64,000 nt of DNA from JACOMS01 sp964352785. GTDB taxonomy: Bacteria > Pseudomonadota > Alphaproteobacteria > Caulobacterales > Maricaulaceae. Below the pieces are notes generated by a model. That model was not told where the DNA came from. It ran no database searches and saw only the letters and a list, made by a program, of their open reading frames with translations. This document shows, piece by piece, positions 8,825 through 17,130 of the stretch (position 1 is its first letter; every line of letters starts with the position of its first letter). The stretch covers positions 62,001 to 126,000 of the forward strand of contig CAYGTI010000005.1 in the NCBI GenBank assembly GCA_964352785.1, read 5' to 3'. A program made the translations under genes and the position numbers.

Positions 8825-10123
8825 ATGACCGAAACCACATATGACCTTATTGTCATTGGCGCAGGGGCCATGGGCCTGTCTGCCGCCTATCAAGCTTTGT
8901 CGGATGGCAAAAAAGTTCTCATACTCGAAGCCGATGATATTCCGGGTGGAATGGCCTCTCATTTTACCATCGGTGATTTATCTATTGAGCGCTATTATCA
9001 TTTTATCTGCAAAACAGATTATGACACATTTGAACTTTTAGACGAGCTTGGCATCAAAGACGCACTGAAATGGCGCGACACAAAGATGGGCTATTTCTAC
9101 CACGGCAAAAACTACAAATGGGGCAACCCTTTCGCTTTGCTCGCCTTTCCAAAGCTTAACCCGATTGAAAAGTTTCGCTATGCGCTTATGGCCTTTTGGA
9201 GCACGAAACGTAAAAACTGGGATAAGGTCGAGTCCCTGACTGCGCCCGTTTGGCTGAAAAGCTGGCTTGGCGAAAGTGGTTATCAAAAGCTGTGGCACCG
9301 TCTGTTTTATCTTAAATTTTATCACTTTACCGACGAGATCAGCGCAACATGGATCGGCACACGTATTCGCCGCATTGGCCTATCGCGCAAATCACTCTTG
9401 CAGGAACAGCTCGGCTACCTTCAAGGCGGAACAGAGACACTCGTTAAAGCGCTTACAGATTCGATCGAACTTTCGGGCGGTCTTATTAAATGCTCAGAAG
9501 GGGCGCGCAACATCAAAGAGGCCGATGGCGGCGAAGGTGTTATTGTCACGACTGAAAATGAGACTTACAGCGCAAGCCGCGTGATCAGCACCGTACCAAC
9601 ACCTTTTATCAGCCGTCTTGTACCGTCCCTACCCGATGATCTGAAAGCGCAATATGATGCCATTCCCAACATTGGTGTGTGCTGTTTGATTTTTAATCTC
9701 AAGAAGCAAACCACGCCGAATTTCTGGCACAACATTATCGATGAAAAACACAATGTGCCCGGGATTATTGAGTTTTCCAACTTGCGCGAAATTGACAGCC
9801 ATATTGTCTATGTCCCCTATTACATGCCCCATGATCAGGAGCGCTGGGAGTGGAGCGATGACGCGCTTATCGAAGAAGCGTTTGCTGCCATCACCGACAT
9901 TAACCCGGATATCACAAAAGATGATATTATTGATGCTAAGGTCAGTCGCCTTAAATATTCACAGCCCATCTGCCGTCCCAACTTTTTGGAGGAACTCCCC
10001 GCCGTTAAGACACCCATCAAAGGTCTGCAAATCGCAGATACGTGCTACTATTATCCCGAAGACCGCGGCATTTCAGAAAGCATTAAATTTGGCCGCAACA
10101 TGGCGCGTAACGCGTTTCACTAA
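8825..10123 (+). CDS. NAD(P)/FAD-dependent oxidoreductase (amine-oxidase/HemY-like fold)
   Basis: A 432 aa flavoprotein with the dinucleotide-binding motif VIGAGAMGLSAAYQAL near the start, then the FAD motif EADDIPGGMASHF. It ends with a second FAD-binding stretch (LQIADTCYYYPEDRGISESI). The overall layout is that of the phytoene-desaturase/protoporphyrinogen-oxidase group, including relatives found in polysaccharide loci next to GtrA genes. The substrate cannot be read from the sequence. A GAGG Shine-Dalgarno 6 nt before the ATG supports the start. It lies between the epimerase and the GtrA gene, implying a role in lipid-linked sugar processing; this is inference from context. Confidence 0.82.
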   Translation: MTETTYDLIVIGAGAMGLSAAYQALSDGKKVLILEADDIPGGMASHFTIGDLSIERYYHFICKTDYDTFELLDELGIKDALKWRDTKMGYFYHGKNYKWGNPFALLAFPKLNPIEKFRYALMAFWSTKRKNWDKVESLTAPVWLKSWLGESGYQKLWHRLFYLKFYHFTDEISATWIGTRIRRIGLSRKSLLQEQLGYLQGGTETLVKALTDSIELSGGLIKCSEGARNIKEADGGEGVIVTTENETYSASRVISTVPTPFISRLVPSLPDDLKAQYDAIPNIGVCCLIFNLKKQTTPNFWHNIIDEKHNVPGIIEFSNLREIDSHIVYVPYYMPHDQERWEWSDDALIEEAFAAITDINPDITKDDIIDAKVSRLKYSQPICRPNFLEELPAVKTPIKGLQIADTCYYYPEDRGISESIKFGRNMARNAFH

Positions 10124-10143
10124 GCGTCAAACCGAGACCGACC

Positions 10144-10563
10144 ATGATCCGCATTAAAAAAGAAACCCTAACGGAGTTTATCCGTTTTATCGCCACGTCC
10201 GGTTTTGCGGCTATTGTGAACGTGCTCGCACGGATCGGGTTTTCACAAGTAATGATTTACGAATGGGCTGTATTCTTGGCCTATTTAGTCGGTATGCTGA
10301 CCGCCTATTTGCTCTCACGCAAATATGTTTTTGAGACATCCGGTCAGAGCGTTAAACGCGAAATGACAGGGTTCGTCTTCATCAATATTATCGCCATTAT
10401 TCAGGTCTGGGGCGTCAGTGTTGGCCTGTATAAATGGGTGCTGCCATGGATGGGCTGGACATGGGAGCCTGCGTTGATCGCTCACCTATGCGGCGTTGTG
10501 AGCCCAACATTTACCAGTTATTTCGGGCACAAATATATCTCGTTTCGTAAACAAAAGCCGTAA
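10144..10563 (+). CDS. GtrA family membrane protein
   Basis: Small 139 aa integral membrane protein with four predicted hydrophobic segments. It shows family features: FIRFIATSGFAAIVNVLARI in the first segment, then AYLVGMLTAYLLSRKYVFE, and a C-terminal FGHKYISFRK. GtrA proteins are thought to help move polyprenyl-phosphate sugars across the inner membrane. Next to a predicted polyprenyl-phospho-arabinose pathway, it is a natural candidate for translocating that donor to the periplasm. The gene starts 20 bp after the flavoprotein gene and ends 8 bp before the VTT-domain gene. Confidence 0.9.
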   Translation: MIRIKKETLTEFIRFIATSGFAAIVNVLARIGFSQVMIYEWAVFLAYLVGMLTAYLLSRKYVFETSGQSVKREMTGFVFINIIAIIQVWGVSVGLYKWVLPWMGWTWEPALIAHLCGVVSPTFTSYFGHKYISFRKQKP

Positions 10564-10571
10564 ACTCCAAC

Positions 10572-11183
10572 ATGACCGCGTTCATGGCCTTGCTCCGCTG
10601 GTTTTTAGCACAACTTAGAAGCCGCTGGCATGACCTAGCCTGGATCGTTTGTCTCAGCCTGGTCATATATGGGGCTGTGCAGTTTTTTGGCCTTGAAGCC
10701 ATTGCCCGGCAACATTTAAACCTTCAAAATCTAAGCCTGACGCAAACGCTCCTCATTGGCTTCATTGTTTTTTTATGGTCATGTGTGCTGTTCACAACCT
10801 TTGTGCCTTTGGGGACCGTCACTGTTTTCATTGCAGGATACCTGCTCGGCATATCAGCCGGGTTTATTCAATTTGGCTCGCTCTGTCTTTCAAGTATCTT
10901 TTTATATGCTGTGTTTGAACCCGAAAAACACACTCATGAGATCGGGCATTACACGCGAAACCCCTGGATTTTAAAGCTGTTTAAGACAGTCGAACATAAC
11001 GGTGTTGCGACCGTATGTTTGCTCCGCCTCATTCCGGTCATTCCTTCCGCCGCCTGTGTCTTCATCAGCCAAATAATGTCCCTTTCATTTCGGGATATGA
11101 TGAAAGGAACATTATTGTGCGGATGGGCCCGGCCTGTTTTCTTTGCCTTTATTGGCTCACAAGCAGCGAATTTGAGTTTTTAA
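10572..11183 (+). CDS. VTT-domain (TVP38/TMEM64/DedA-like) membrane protein
   Basis: A 203 aa polytopic protein. A first hydrophobic helix (WIVCLSLVIYGAVQFF) and several later ones surround the VTT signatures: FVPLGTVTVFIAGYLLG in the middle and LLRLIPVIPSAACVFISQI followed by FRDMMKGTLLCGW. Members of this superfamily include lipid scramblases and undecaprenyl-phosphate translocases. Here a role in recycling or flipping the polyprenyl carrier used by the upstream enzymes is plausible but unproven. It is the last gene of the co-directional cluster; a repeat element begins 12 bp after its stop. Confidence 0.8.
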   Translation: MTAFMALLRWFLAQLRSRWHDLAWIVCLSLVIYGAVQFFGLEAIARQHLNLQNLSLTQTLLIGFIVFLWSCVLFTTFVPLGTVTVFIAGYLLGISAGFIQFGSLCLSSIFLYAVFEPEKHTHEIGHYTRNPWILKLFKTVEHNGVATVCLLRLIPVIPSAACVFISQIMSLSFRDMMKGTLLCGWARPVFFAFIGSQAANLSF

Positions 11184-11194
11184 AGACAGCCCCG

Positions 11195-11280
11195 AGTGCA
11201 ATTCACGTTAATTCGAAATTGGGCTTTCACGCTCCTTTTCCGACGCCCTTCTGAATATGATTAAACGTGAAATGCACTAG
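11195..11280. repeat. Short inverted-repeat element, copy 2
   Basis: An 86 bp element starting AGTGCAATTCACGTTAATT and ending GATTAAACGTGAAATGCACTAG; the two ends are imperfect inverted repeats. The core AAATTGGGCTTT matches copy 1 at 5631-5737, in direct orientation. Its terminal CTAG overlaps the convergent DUF2793 gene and supplies that gene's TAG stop codon. The two copies bracket exactly the dprE1-to-VTT block. Related short matches occur at 32834-32848. Confidence 0.75.
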
Positions 11281-12329
11281 GTGACGCCCAAACGTAGCAT
11301 TGTGATATTGTCATAAAGGCCTCCGCCGTCAAACCTGACCGACGCAAATTCAACTGCATGTAACGTGACAATATCACTTGCACTCAGTGTTAGTAAAACC
11401 GTTTTGCTGAGATGAGAAAATCCATCGGGAGAAAACTGTATGCGCGCCGCAGTATTATTGTTGACGCGGATATCACAGTTAAACGGTTGCGCTCCCTGCG
11501 TATTAAAGTTTACGCCCAACATATATAGTCCCGCAGACGGAGCTGTAAATTCACCTGTTTGGGTATCATATGCGGCGCTCGGGTTATGCGAGGCCGCATC
11601 CAGAATACAGAGAGTTCCGCTCCCGGCTGCTGTGTCTGTGACAATTAATGTCGCGCTATTATACCAGCGCCAATACCCCGGATACTTTAAGTACGGAATA
11701 TGCGTTTCACCTGATGAGTTAGAGATATGAACGGCACTGACGAAATTTTGTCCATCCGCGCTGACCTTAAGTTCAAGCGCGTCATTTGAGCCGGAGACGA
11801 TTTCTCCACGGCCGGAATAATTGCTTTGAAATAAAATAGACCCTGTCTCGCTGCCATCCTTTTTATTTATTTTAAGTTGGTGCCCATGGCCGTCATGATT
11901 AAATAGGCTGGCTTCACTCGCGAGCGACAGCCTGTTTTGCACATCGGCATCAGCGTTAATCCCGTGTGTCAAGCTTGAGCTGTGATCACCGGCCACCGCG
12001 CGCCAGCTTTGCTCTGTCCAGATAAGAAGCACACGTGTCTCTATATCCCAGACGCGCCATCCTGGCTGCGGGCTTAGAAATACCCAGCCGTCCATATCAT
12101 ATACCGCAATATGATCCTCTTTCCCGTCCCACGCCCCGCTCGCAGAAGACCCTACGATAAAGCGCTCACCATCACTGGCGTTCTCTGGCGGAGCCGACAA
12201 GCTTCGACTTATAACGCTAAGCTGGACAATCGCGTCCAGCGCGCAAAGGGCTTCATTGTGAGTGACATGTTTTTGCGCTTGTGCGGGCATTATGTACGGC
12301 AGGCCGAGATTATATGTTAAATTGTTCAT
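11277..12329 (-). CDS. DUF2793 domain protein with C-terminal C1q/TNF-like domain
   Basis: A 350 aa protein. Its N-terminal half matches the DUF2793 pattern: LGLPYIMPAQAQKHVTHNEA, then GERFIVG, then WVFLSPQPGWRVWDIE. This family is common in alphaproteobacterial prophages and gene-transfer-agent loci, where it resembles tail-fibre or head-fibre components. The last 130 residues (GLYMLGVNFNTQG, NNNTAARIQFSPDG, DIVTLHAVEF) look like a C1q/TNF-type beta-sandwich used in adhesive trimers. No other phage gene is nearby, so it is an orphan adhesin-like or fibre-like protein. An AGGAG Shine-Dalgarno precedes the ATG. The stop codon lies in the repeat element at its 3' end. Confidence 0.78.
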   Translation of the reverse strand: MNNLTYNLGLPYIMPAQAQKHVTHNEALCALDAIVQLSVISRSLSAPPENASDGERFIVGSSASGAWDGKEDHIAVYDMDGWVFLSPQPGWRVWDIETRVLLIWTEQSWRAVAGDHSSSLTHGINADADVQNRLSLASEASLFNHDGHGHQLKINKKDGSETGSILFQSNYSGRGEIVSGSNDALELKVSADGQNFVSAVHISNSSGETHIPYLKYPGYWRWYNSATLIVTDTAAGSGTLCILDAASHNPSAAYDTQTGEFTAPSAGLYMLGVNFNTQGAQPFNCDIRVNNNTAARIQFSPDGFSHLSKTVLLTLSASDIVTLHAVEFASVRFDGGGLYDNITMLRLGVT

Positions 12330-12446
12330 CGCGTTTCTCCTATGAAAGAAGAAACTTACGCCTGTTTCTCAAAACGAGGACAAGATCGTAGGCGTCGCAG
12401 GATGTCAGGCCGTTTTCACGTTTTATACTGTGGAAAGATTATAAAA

Positions 12447-12815
12447 TTAAGCGCTTACCGCCCGGCATTTAGCCGCTTTGAGCGGTAAATATTTATCCGT
12501 CTGTACGTGATACAAAACACACTGTCCGTTTCGCAATTTAAGAAAAAAGTGATCCGGTAGTCCCGTATCACGCCCATTGGCAGGATACCCGCCCGGGCCC
12601 ATCGTCTGTCTCTGCTCGATAATAACACGGCTGGAGCGGGTAAAGCTCTCCGGCGCAAGCAGAATCTTTCTCCCCAGAAGCGCGGCTGATATCGTGCGCG
12701 CAAGCTCTTCGCTTACCTCCTCGCCCGGGTTAACCAACAGCGCGTCTTGGGAACCGGGATACCCGGTGCTGGAACATCCTATCAGGGCTAAAGCGGCTAA
12801 AAGCGCAAAACGCAT
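12447..12815 (-). CDS. Small lipoprotein of unknown function
   Basis: A 122 aa protein with a short signal sequence and lipobox (ALALIGCSS, lipidated Cys14). The mature part has a central VIIEQRQTM stretch and a C-terminal half containing HFFLKLRNGQCVLYHVQTDKY, whose second cysteine could pair with the one in KAAKCRA. I do not recognise the family. Its ATG follows directly on the stop codon of the S41 peptidase gene with no intervening base, so the two are translationally coupled and probably act together in the periplasm, perhaps as peptidase and inhibitor. That pairing is speculation from position. Confidence 0.7.
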   Translation of the reverse strand: MRFALLAALALIGCSSTGYPGSQDALLVNPGEEVSEELARTISAALLGRKILLAPESFTRSSRVIIEQRQTMGPGGYPANGRDTGLPDHFFLKLRNGQCVLYHVQTDKYLPLKAAKCRAVSA

Positions 12816-14483
12816 CTATTCTCTGCCCGCATTTTGCAAACCCATATCTTTCGGGCGGCTCAGTATACGGCTCGTCTCCAACAAAAATTGCCGCTGGATA
12901 CGCGGATCGTTCATCAATGACAGCGACGTATCGCTATCAAGCGCCGCGCCCCAAGGTTTTTCCGTTTTAGGAACGGACATCCCCGCAGGACAGGCGCCCG
13001 TATCAATATACGTCAAAGCCGTACTCAAAAGACCTTCGCTTTCATCACCAAGCGGCTTGGTATAATCATCATCGACCACGCATCCCGCAATAGGCTCCCC
13101 AACGACTGTTCCGCCTTGATTTGGCGAAAACCCATCGGAGTAATCGCCAAAGCCTTTTTCATTTTCACCGCGAAATTGAATAGTGAAATAGGTTTCGCCG
13201 CAATTATCTGTCGCGTAAAATCCGTAAGGCTTGCCGCATGTAGTTGTGCCGATCAAGACAACTTCAACATTTATCCCGCGCAAAGCATTCACCAGCGACT
13301 CGCTGGCCGAGCAGGTTCCGGTTGTGGAGAGAACGAAAACACGCGGTAAGTCCAACGACGGCAACGGCGTGCCCTGCGCCACAGAAAATCCTTGAGCTGT
13401 GCTGTAGAACGGCGTCGGCGATAAAGTCTGGCCTGTAATCGGGTTTGTGGTTGGATGCTTGTCGTTAAAGACCAGCGTTTCGTAAATACTCCCGCTCGTT
13501 TGAGTGCTGCCTGCAATCATATAGGCCAGTTCTGAGGATATAGCGAGGAAACCTCCGCCATTATAACGCAAATCAAGAACGAGGTCCGTCACGCCCTGTC
13601 CGTCCAATGCTGTAAACGTATCAAACAACGCCTCTTCCGCAATAGATGTGCCGAATGTGTTAAACAGGACATAGGCGACATTCCCGCCGCCCGGACGCGC
13701 CATAACATTTGAGGTCAATACGGGCGCAGACGTCACGGTGGCTGAGTTTAACGTCACAGACCGCGTGGCCGTGCTACCGACGCTTTGAATGACAAATGTG
13801 TGGGACTCGCCTGCATTTTCCGGAAATAAGCCACTATTTAATGTGGCCGTATTCGCGCCGCTCACCGCGTTTTCGCCGTCTATTTCCAGAACTTGATCTC
13901 CGCGTTTCAAGCCCGCCGCATCAGCGGGACTGCCCGTTTCAACATAGGCCACAACAATTTCGCGCGGCGGCGATGACCTTATCAGGCGGAACCGCGCGCC
14001 ATACCCCACCGCCGCGCCGCTACTGACAGATTGCTGATACTCGTCCGTTGGGATCGTAAAATGAAACTTGTCAACCGGGTTACCTGACGCCGTTGTGCGA
14101 GCTGTTTTCAGCGTATCAAAATAAGTGAGGCGATTTGAAAAGCTCGCCGGATTTTGATCTGTGATTTCATCGTACCACAAATATGTCCGGTTACTCCAAG
14201 AGCGCAGCCAGAAATTTTCCTGTGTCGTTGTTCCCGCTTGGTCAGGATAAGCACTTCCCGTAGCCGGGTCTGTGCCAGACCGCGGGCTTGCGCAAAAATC
14301 TTTGAATGTGCTCTCAGCCGCAAAAACACCCGAGGTCCATGTCGGGCCAGATGGCGACGTTGGGCCGGGTGATGACGGCCCTAATGATGACGAGGAACTG
14401 CCGCCGCCGCAGGCGGTTAAAAGTAACACAGCCCCCAAAACACAAGCGTTAATCGGGAATTTAGAAAAGGTACGCATAAACAT
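12816..14483 (-). CDS. S41 family peptidase, lipoprotein, with PDZ domain
   Basis: Carboxy-terminal-processing-type serine peptidase anchored as a lipoprotein. From the chosen start the protein is 555 aa: a signal peptide with lipobox LLTACGG, a Ser/Gly/Pro-rich linker, an N-terminal S41 domain, a PDZ-like segment (GSPADAAGLKRGDQVLEIDG) and the catalytic region. The nucleophile lies in TTGTCSASESLVNAL and the general-base region in GTTTCGKPYGFY. The frame stays open upstream to 15038, but that part is antisense to the neighbouring metallopeptidase and lacks a signal sequence. I therefore start at the ATG of MFMRTFSK; the ATG two codons later is equally possible. Divergent from the metallopeptidase gene. 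Confidence 0.85.
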   Translation of the reverse strand: MFMRTFSKFPINACVLGAVLLLTACGGGSSSSSLGPSSPGPTSPSGPTWTSGVFAAESTFKDFCASPRSGTDPATGSAYPDQAGTTTQENFWLRSWSNRTYLWYDEITDQNPASFSNRLTYFDTLKTARTTASGNPVDKFHFTIPTDEYQQSVSSGAAVGYGARFRLIRSSPPREIVVAYVETGSPADAAGLKRGDQVLEIDGENAVSGANTATLNSGLFPENAGESHTFVIQSVGSTATRSVTLNSATVTSAPVLTSNVMARPGGGNVAYVLFNTFGTSIAEEALFDTFTALDGQGVTDLVLDLRYNGGGFLAISSELAYMIAGSTQTSGSIYETLVFNDKHPTTNPITGQTLSPTPFYSTAQGFSVAQGTPLPSLDLPRVFVLSTTGTCSASESLVNALRGINVEVVLIGTTTCGKPYGFYATDNCGETYFTIQFRGENEKGFGDYSDGFSPNQGGTVVGEPIAGCVVDDDYTKPLGDESEGLLSTALTYIDTGACPAGMSVPKTEKPWGAALDSDTSLSLMNDPRIQRQFLLETSRILSRPKDMGLQNAGRE

Positions 14484-14610
14484 AAATATATTCGTACCGC
14501 CGAATGCGCTGCCTTTCAATGCAAGACTACAGTGTAATAAAGCATTGCATCGCCGCGCTATGTTCACCATAAATGTGAGCATAGTAAAATTTATCAGTGA
14601 GGTACTCTCT
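14484..14610. promoter_or_regulatory. Divergent intergenic region between two lipoprotein peptidase genes
   Basis: A 127 bp gap separates the S41 peptidase (leftward) from the HEXXH metallopeptidase (rightward), so both promoters must lie here. It is more AT-rich near 14560-14600 than the flanking genes. A GAGG Shine-Dalgarno at 14599-14602 serves the rightward GTG start. I cannot assign -35/-10 boxes with confidence. Confidence 0.45.
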
Positions 14611-16533
14611 GTGAAGCTAAGCGTCCGACTTAAAGCCAGCGGGATTTTAACAGCCGCCCTCTTAGCCGCTTGCGGCGGCGGTTCGAGCGGGGGAGGGAAT
14701 TTTGCCCCGACGCCAACACCGACGCCCACAGATACGACAGCGCCAACAGTTTCTTTCTCGCCAGCGACGCTGACTGTCACGTCCGGCATGACAGGAGCCT
14801 CTACACTTACGGCCACGGATAACGTCGCCGTCACAACAGGGCCAACCGTGACCTGCACCAACGGCGGAACGTTTTCCGGCAGTACCTTCACCGCGCCCTC
14901 TGTGACTGTGCAAACACAAAGCGTCTGTACGGCGATCGCCTCTGACGCCGCCGGTAATAGCGGGAACGCCACCCTTACTGTCACGATAGATCCTGCTGGA
15001 CCAGCGCCGGCAACCGTGAATATTTCAGGTAAAATCACCTATGATTTTGTGCCGCACAACACGGCCACGAATGGCCTTAATTATGCCGCCATCAGCCAAA
15101 ACCCAGTACGCGGTGCAACACTGGAAATTCTGAACAGTGCTGGAACAGTTCTGGATACAGACGTGACGGACGCCTCTGGTGATTATACAGTCACTGTCGC
15201 TTCTAACACAGATGTCCGCGTGCGCGTAAAGGCCGAAATCGTCAGCACGTCGGGCGCGCAGTGGGACGTCAAAGTCACGGATAATACAAATTCCCACGCG
15301 CTTTATTCTATTCAAGGCAGCCTGGCGTCTTCGGGCGCAGCGAATGCAACGCGCAATTTAAACGCGGCGTCCGGCTGGGGCGGATCCAGCTATACCGGTA
15401 CGCGCGCCGCCGCGCCTTTTGCCATTTTAGATCCGATCTATGAAGCCGTGACCGCTTTTGCCGCCGTCGATGCAGCCGTGAGCTTTCCCCCTGTAGAGTT
15501 TCGCTGGAGCACACGCAATCGTGCCGAGTCGGGTGATCTCACAGACGGACAAATCGGGACATCGTCCTATCAGCGCGTAGGCGGCACGGTGCAAGGCAAT
15601 GTCTATATCTTGGGAGACGCTAACAGCGATACGGACGAATATGATACACATGTTGTCGTGCATGAATGGGGGCACTATTTCGAAGATCGCATGTCCCGCT
15701 CAGACTCTATTGGGGGCTCTCATACAACCAGTGACCGCCTAGATCCCAGGGTCGCGATGGGAGAGGGCTGGGGAAATGCCCTGTCAGGCATGATACTGGC
15801 TGATCCTGTCTACCGCGACTCGGGCGGCGCGATGCAAGCTTCAGGGTTTTCGATTAATGTCGACAATAACAATAATAGCAATCCCGGCTGGTATAGCGAA
15901 GGCTCGGTGCAATCCATTTTGTATGATTTGTTCGACAGCACAGACGATGGCAGTGATACGGTCTCGCTCGGGCTTGGGCCCATCTATGAGGTGTTCACAG
16001 CCACTGACTATACGGATCAAGCCCTGTTCACGACGATATTCGGATTTATCAATGAGCTGAAATCTCAACAGGCCGGAAGCGCTGGCGTGATCGACAGCTT
16101 AGTCGGCGCACAGTCGATTAACGGCACCGGACCAAACGGCGCAGGCGAAACTAATGCGGGCGGAGTTACAAATTCGCTCCCGATTTATACACCGGTCACC
16201 GTGAACGGCGGCGCGGTTCAGGTCTGCTCGAACGATGTGAACGGCACGCAAAACAAGCTTGGTACGCGGCAATATTTGACGCTTAACTTGCCTACGGCAG
16301 GCTCTTACACATTGACCATGACCCGCACATCGGGACTGGCAACCCGTGATCCGGACTTCAACGTCTTTCGCGGCCCAACATTTGTCGCCCGTGCGGACTC
16401 ATCGGATGCTGATACAGAGACCTTTAGCGCGGCGTTTCAGGCCGGAGATCATGTCATCGACGCGTTCGAGTATAACAATATCGACCCGGGAACGGCAGGC
16501 GAGTCCTGTTTTAGTTTCACGGTCACAGGTTAG
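14611..16533 (+). CDS. HEXXH zinc metallopeptidase-like lipoprotein
   Basis: From the GTG at 14611, preceded by GAGG 8 nt upstream, the protein is 640 aa. It has a signal peptide and lipobox (LLAACGGGSS), a Gly/Ser then Pro/Thr-rich linker, Ig-like/adhesion-type repeats rich in Thr and Val, and a carboxypeptidase-regulatory-like segment. A peptidase core follows. The core contains HVVVHEWGHYFED (a HEXXH motif) and, about 35 residues later, MGEGWGNALS, which supplies the third-ligand Glu of a gluzincin. A C-terminal beta-rich domain closes the protein. It is likely a surface or periplasmic protease; the substrate is unknown. The open frame upstream to 14272 overlaps the S41 gene and was not used. 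Confidence 0.75.
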   Translation: MKLSVRLKASGILTAALLAACGGGSSGGGNFAPTPTPTPTDTTAPTVSFSPATLTVTSGMTGASTLTATDNVAVTTGPTVTCTNGGTFSGSTFTAPSVTVQTQSVCTAIASDAAGNSGNATLTVTIDPAGPAPATVNISGKITYDFVPHNTATNGLNYAAISQNPVRGATLEILNSAGTVLDTDVTDASGDYTVTVASNTDVRVRVKAEIVSTSGAQWDVKVTDNTNSHALYSIQGSLASSGAANATRNLNAASGWGGSSYTGTRAAAPFAILDPIYEAVTAFAAVDAAVSFPPVEFRWSTRNRAESGDLTDGQIGTSSYQRVGGTVQGNVYILGDANSDTDEYDTHVVVHEWGHYFEDRMSRSDSIGGSHTTSDRLDPRVAMGEGWGNALSGMILADPVYRDSGGAMQASGFSINVDNNNNSNPGWYSEGSVQSILYDLFDSTDDGSDTVSLGLGPIYEVFTATDYTDQALFTTIFGFINELKSQQAGSAGVIDSLVGAQSINGTGPNGAGETNAGGVTNSLPIYTPVTVNGGAVQVCSNDVNGTQNKLGTRQYLTLNLPTAGSYTLTMTRTSGLATRDPDFNVFRGPTFVARADSSDADTETFSAAFQAGDHVIDAFEYNNIDPGTAGESCFSFTVTG

Positions 16534-16546
16534 GAGGGCTTAGATT

Positions 16547-17125
16547 ATGTCCACACAGTCTATTATTAAAATTTCAGTAATAACGGCGCTCACGGCTCTT
16601 TTATCAACCGGATGCTCCGGCGCGCCGTCAGGCAAAAACGAGGCGCACATGACGCCCGCAAACACGGATTATGTCAAAACCGCCAAACCCGGCGCTGCTG
16701 TGACATTTCAAAACATCTCAGATCAAGCCGCCTCACAAGACACATCTGGTAACTCGCGCGATGTACGTGTCCGCATATCAGAGGAATATAGCTCAGGCCT
16801 CTTGACGGTAAGAGTTATCGACAATCCGAATTTGAGCGTTTCCGGTGCTGGCACCTACACATTTGATATGAGCGGAGACGCGCCGCATGAAATCGTGCTA
16901 TCTGTCAAACCGCTCGCGGACGGAAAACACTATTTGAATTTTTCCGCCGTTGCAGATTATGAGGGTGGCCAGTCCGCGCGCGCGGGCTATGCGGTCACAA
17001 TCTATTCCGGTGTACAACCGCAAAAAGCGGACGCCGCTATTGCGGGCGAAGCACAAACAGGAGCGGAACCTCGCGGTCTCATTGTCATGGACGCCGAGGA
17101 AACGATTGAGCCGAAAACGCCTTAA
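16547..17125 (+). CDS. Lipoprotein of unknown function, beta-rich
   Basis: A 192 aa protein beginning with a signal peptide and the lipobox LLSTGCSG (Cys23). The mature region alternates hydrophobic and polar residues as in a beta-sandwich (VRVRISEEYSSGLLTVRV, GTYTFDMSG, HEIVLSVKPL, HYLNFSAVADYEGG). It resembles in general form the beta domains that accompany secreted peptidases, but I do not recognise a family. A GGAGGG Shine-Dalgarno 8 nt before the ATG and the 13 bp gap from the metallopeptidase stop show it is the second gene of that operon. It may be a partner or chaperone of the peptidase; that is inference. Confidence 0.75.
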   Translation: MSTQSIIKISVITALTALLSTGCSGAPSGKNEAHMTPANTDYVKTAKPGAAVTFQNISDQAASQDTSGNSRDVRVRISEEYSSGLLTVRVIDNPNLSVSGAGTYTFDMSGDAPHEIVLSVKPLADGKHYLNFSAVADYEGGQSARAGYAVTIYSGVQPQKADAAIAGEAQTGAEPRGLIVMDAEETIEPKTP

Positions 17126-17130
17126 AAGGC

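Noticed and set aside
14272..14610. N-terminal extension of the metallopeptidase frame
   Set aside because: It overlaps the start of the S41 gene on the other strand; the GTG at 14611 has a good ribosome site and begins the signal peptide.
14484..15038. N-terminal extension of the S41 peptidase frame
   Set aside because: It is antisense to the metallopeptidase gene, Val/Ala/Pro-rich low complexity, and would place the lipoprotein signal in the middle of the protein.
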